Source of the DNA: JAJDFU01 sp964641965
Lineage (GTDB): Bacteria; Bacteroidota; Bacteroidia; Chitinophagales; Saprospiraceae
Length of the DNA: 41,912 nt
Reading direction: 5' to 3'
NCBI GenBank assembly: GCA_964641965.1
Contig: CAZXLD010000044.1
Coordinates: forward strand, 1 to 41,912
Of the stretch, positions 41,836 to 41,912 are shown in pieces. The notes beneath the pieces were generated by a model. That model made no database searches. It was not told the origin of the DNA and was given only the letters and a program-made list of their open reading frames with translations. A program made the translations under genes and the position numbers. The first letter of the stretch is position 1; every line of letters begins with the position of its first letter.

Positions 41836-41912
41836 TTACCTTTTTCTGGCGTTTATCAGCTTGATCAAGGAAGCGAAAATCTTTTCGGCTTGCTTATTCA
41901 GCAATTTGTGTT
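41836..41912 (-). CDS. C-terminal end of a possible four-helix-bundle (23S IVS-like) protein
   Basis: On the minus strand a frame enters the window at 41912 and ends with TAA at 41836-41838. The visible residues (HKLLNKQAEKIFASLIKLINARKR) form an amphipathic, basic helix with the look of the last helix of small four-helix-bundle proteins (S23/IVS/Avd-like family), which are frequent in Bacteroidota and often have short repeats next to them. Only 24 residues are visible, so the family call is a guess, though the helix character is clear. Confidence 0.35.
   Translation of the reverse strand, partial: HKLLNKQAEKIFASLIKLINARKR

Overview
The window looks like chromosomal DNA of a free-living member of the Bacteroidota, most likely the Saprospiria/Lewinella side of the phylum (inference). 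Signs of this are a type IX secretion sorting domain on a secreted protease, BatA-type VWA membrane proteins, an AraC regulator with a membrane-spanning N-terminus, a YtxJ bacillithiol-system protein, TAnnTTTG-type promoters, and mostly poor Shine-Dalgarno sites with a clear exception at rpsU. A run of 100 N flanked by an exact 55-base duplication marks a draft assembly. I saw no tRNA, rRNA, CRISPR array, insertion sequence or prophage.

Layout. 1-250: short tandem repeats. 250-4.8 kb: sirtuin, small hypothetical, AraC regulator divergent from an MFS exporter, fasciclin lipoprotein. 4.8-6.8 kb: rpsU with promoter, strong SD and tandem terminators, then a Tat-exported flavin amine oxidase. 6.9-10.8 kb: class Ia ribonucleotide reductase nrdB-nrdA on the minus strand, behind a promoter region holding DnaA boxes. 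10.8-20 kb: corA, xseA, an astacin-like protease, a metzincin-like T9SS cargo, an NTF2-like protein, a CocE/NonD hydrolase and a second corA. 20-25.9 kb: GH13 enzyme, the assembly gap inside a zinc-ribbon gene, a minus-strand redox group (DUF427, YtxJ, peroxiredoxin-like), an exported M24 peptidase and nnrE. 26-31.7 kb: hypothetical, clpB with promoter and terminator, a tandem Usp protein, a TerC-family protein. 31.9-38.3 kb: S1/P1 nuclease, DUF4136 protein, class II nrdJ, and a Rieske/glutamate-synthase fusion. 38.5-41.9 kb: small membrane protein, BatA/VWA protein, queE, a 32-base tandem repeat and the end of a possible four-helix-bundle gene.

How the genes fit together. Two unrelated ribonucleotide reductases (oxygen-dependent nrdBA and B12-dependent nrdJ) lie 23 kb apart and share an identical 16-base upstream element, CACAATTTGTG-centred and containing a relaxed DnaA box. 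The nrdBA promoter carries three further perfect DnaA boxes. This suggests shared control of dNTP supply, perhaps coupled to replication initiation, and is the most interesting signal here. Other themes are protein quality and stress (clpB, Usp, YtxJ, peroxiredoxin-like) and secreted scavenging of peptides, nucleic acids and amines.
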